The notes beneath the pieces are model-generated. The model saw only the letters and a program-made list of their open reading frames with translations, was not told the DNA's origin and ran no database searches. A DNA stretch of 64,000 nucleotides, taken from the NCBI RefSeq assembly GCF_006714895.1, contig NZ_VFME01000001.1, forward strand, positions 2,480,001 to 2,544,000. Direction: 5' to 3'. The translations under genes and the position numbers were made by a program. Shown piece by piece: positions 62,733-64,000 of this stretch. This DNA comes from Gramella sp. Hel_I_59. GTDB lineage: Bacteria; Bacteroidota; Bacteroidia; Flavobacteriales; Flavobacteriaceae. The first letter of the stretch is position 1; every line of letters begins with the position of its first letter.

Positions 62733-64000
62733 TTAGAAGATTTCAGTTTGATGATTGGTTGGTTTTTCACCTCTTAGAATAACACTTAATTTCACAAACG
62801 AAATAATCCGGTTTGGTATTTTGTATCTTGGAGTAAGAAATGCTGACAATCTAAACCTTTTATTAATTACGCCTGTTTTGGACAAACTCTCGACAGGATC
62901 CAAATAAACAATAGCACCTAGATGTAATGCCGTCTCTAATAATGCTACAATCTTTGCATTAATATCTACGTCTACAATAAAGGTTGTAGGTGAAGATTTT
63001 TGAAACTCGTTTGATACTAACTTTTGGAAAAAAAAGTTTCCAATTTTATCGATCAAATCAGTTGCCAAATTGAAATCCGAATTGTTTACAGTAATCGTAG
63101 AATCAGGATGATTTTTCAATAAGTTGAAATATTTCTTAGAAGCAACTGATATTACGCTGGACTGGCTATTTTTAGAAATTGGAAAATCACCCGAGTTATT
63201 TTGATTTAAAATCTCATTTATCAACCCAATTAATAACCGAGGATTACCATCACATATTTCATAAATATAAGGTACACCAAAGTGAATAGGTGGATTGCGC
63301 CTCGTTCTATTCTTATAAATCAATCGATAGATTGCATCAACCTTATATTTCAGAAAAACACTTTTCTGTAATGCTGGATCGTTTGTGAAGGGTTCGTCTG
63401 AATTAATACCTCTTTTATCTATAAATTGTTTAAATGAATCATCTATTATGGCTAATCGTTTGAAAAGGTAATACAGTGCACTTTTTTTCGCTGTAGAAGG
63501 ATATAATTGTGAATTTTTTTTATATCCTATCTGTTCCTTTTCAAAGGAATTTAAGCTGTTTAACTCATCCACTATTAGCGTATTTAATATCCATTCTCCA
63601 AATATGCTATTTACATCAAGGACACCACTGTCATATTTATTTATAATCTTTTTCTCAATTAAGCGAGCAGAAAATCTTGACCACTTATTAAGGCCCTCTT
63701 CGTCATATACCCAAAGTTTGACTGAACTAAAATCATTCCCCTGAGTAACATCTATTTCATTGTTTTCAATATCAAATAAAGGAGTAGTAGTTAACTTAAA
63801 TATAAATTTTTGGTCAACGCTTCTGAGAAACGAAACTAATTTCATTTGTAAAAACTTTGGAACTATTTCGAGCTCATCGAAGCATAGCGCCCACTTCATA
63901 TTATCTTTAAAATCAATATTTTCCTCTACTACTTTACAACCTAGCTTGGTCAGATCGAAAAATTCGTTAAAAACATAATTAGGGAGGTTTCCACGAAAAT
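62733..64000 (-). CDS. AAA-type ATPase (ORC/CDC6-like), N-terminal part outside the window
   Basis: The frame is open to the right edge, so the gene continues beyond it. Upstream of the first ATG in view (63899) the sequence still reads as protein (GNLPNYVFNEFFDLTKLG). The visible part has a Walker B-like KWALCFDELEI followed by FLRSVDQKFIFKLTTTP (sensor-1 position), the pattern of P-loop ATPases related to ORC/CDC6 or STAND proteins; the Walker A is expected outside. A long helical and winged-helix-like C-terminal region includes YIYEICDGNPRLLIGLINEIL (a sensor-2-like GNPR). Paired with the 312-residue protein (2-nt gap). Family assignment is tentative. Confidence 0.72.
   Translation of the reverse strand, partial: FRGNLPNYVFNEFFDLTKLGCKVVEENIDFKDNMKWALCFDELEIVPKFLQMKLVSFLRSVDQKFIFKLTTTPLFDIENNEIDVTQGNDFSSVKLWVYDEEGLNKWSRFSARLIEKKIINKYDSGVLDVNSIFGEWILNTLIVDELNSLNSFEKEQIGYKKNSQLYPSTAKKSALYYLFKRLAIIDDSFKQFIDKRGINSDEPFTNDPALQKSVFLKYKVDAIYRLIYKNRTRRNPPIHFGVPYIYEICDGNPRLLIGLINEILNQNNSGDFPISKNSQSSVISVASKKYFNLLKNHPDSTITVNNSDFNLATDLIDKIGNFFFQKLVSNEFQKSSPTTFIVDVDINAKIVALLETALHLGAIVYLDPVESLSKTGVINKRFRLSAFLTPRYKIPNRIISFVKLSVILRGEKPTNHQTEIF

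Larger units (their letters stand above)
46533..64000. mobile_element. Integrative mobilizable element with a defence cargo, right end outside the window
   Basis: The region starts at a tRNA 3' fragment, next to a tyrosine recombinase, and carries an excisionase-like HTH gene, DUF3987 and DUF6371 replication-type genes, a candidate oriT hairpin, a BfmA/BtgA protein and a DUF5712 relaxase, but no type IV secretion genes in view. That set fits a mobilizable, not self-conjugating, element of Bacteroidota. Composition is more AT-rich than the chromosome to the left. Cargo: toxin-antitoxin, type I restriction and an unknown two-gene ATPase unit. Confidence 0.85.

Noticed and set aside
1..64000. 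CRISPR array
   Set aside because: No series of equal direct repeats with regular spacers and no cas genes were seen.

Overview
The window is a stretch of chromosome from a marine-type flavobacterium (Bacteroidota, Flavobacteriaceae; closest in feel to Gramella/Christiangramia or Zunongwangia, which is inference). Supporting signs are the Bacteroidota promoter form (TTG, about 20 nt, then TAnnTTTG) in front of several genes, weak or absent Shine-Dalgarno sequences, bacillithiol biosynthesis (bshB1), a 58-residue Hc1-type histone-like protein, a fused SerB-like/SerA protein, and a Bacteroidota-type mobilizable element with a BfmA/BtgA protein and a DUF5712 relaxase.

Positions 1 to about 46,500 are core chromosome: a TPR protein cut by the left edge; a tightly overlapping popT-like/popT-like/aroE operon; a DUF349 protein; DUF2200; mazG; a small lipoprotein; tRNA-His; a two-gene unit of a trans-sulfuration PLP enzyme and bshB1; a zinc alcohol dehydrogenase with a PH-domain protein; DUF1622; a frameshifted trehalase; a GNAT enzyme; a metallo-beta-lactamase-fold lipoprotein; sucC; an MFS exporter; lysA; a hemolysin III protein; a LytS/LytTR-type two-component pair; the SerB-SerA fusion; a flavin amine oxidase; sbcDC; a universal stress protein; a large AsmA-like protein; a GH13 branching-type enzyme; a DJ-1/PfpI protein; a serine hydrolase that has lost its 5' end; and a three-gene set (glycosyltransferase, PIG-L deacetylase/methyltransferase fusion, acyl-CoA dehydrogenase homologue) of unknown product. 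Many transcription units end in clear hairpin terminators.

From about 46,533 to beyond the right edge lies an AT-rich integrated mobilizable element. It starts at a tRNA 3'-end fragment (probably tRNA-Ser) that looks like an attachment site, followed by a tyrosine recombinase, an unknown protein, an excisionase-like HTH protein, a DUF3987 helicase-like protein, an iteron-like cluster, a TOPRIM/zinc-finger primase-like protein (DUF6371), a candidate oriT hairpin, a BfmA/BtgA mobilization protein and a DUF5712 relaxase. Then comes a striking GC-rich nested hairpin, two unknown proteins (one a lipoprotein), a ParDE toxin-antitoxin pair with a palindromic operator, a complete type I restriction system (hsdR-hsdM-hsdS) with a PD-(D/E)XK nuclease gene behind it, and on the opposite strand a two-gene unit of an AAA-type ATPase (cut by the right edge) and a protein of unknown family. 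The last pair, inside a defence island, is the best candidate for an undescribed system.

Limits: all calls come from reading the sequence. No database search, profile search or RNA folding was run, so family names rest on recognised motifs and remembered family sequences.
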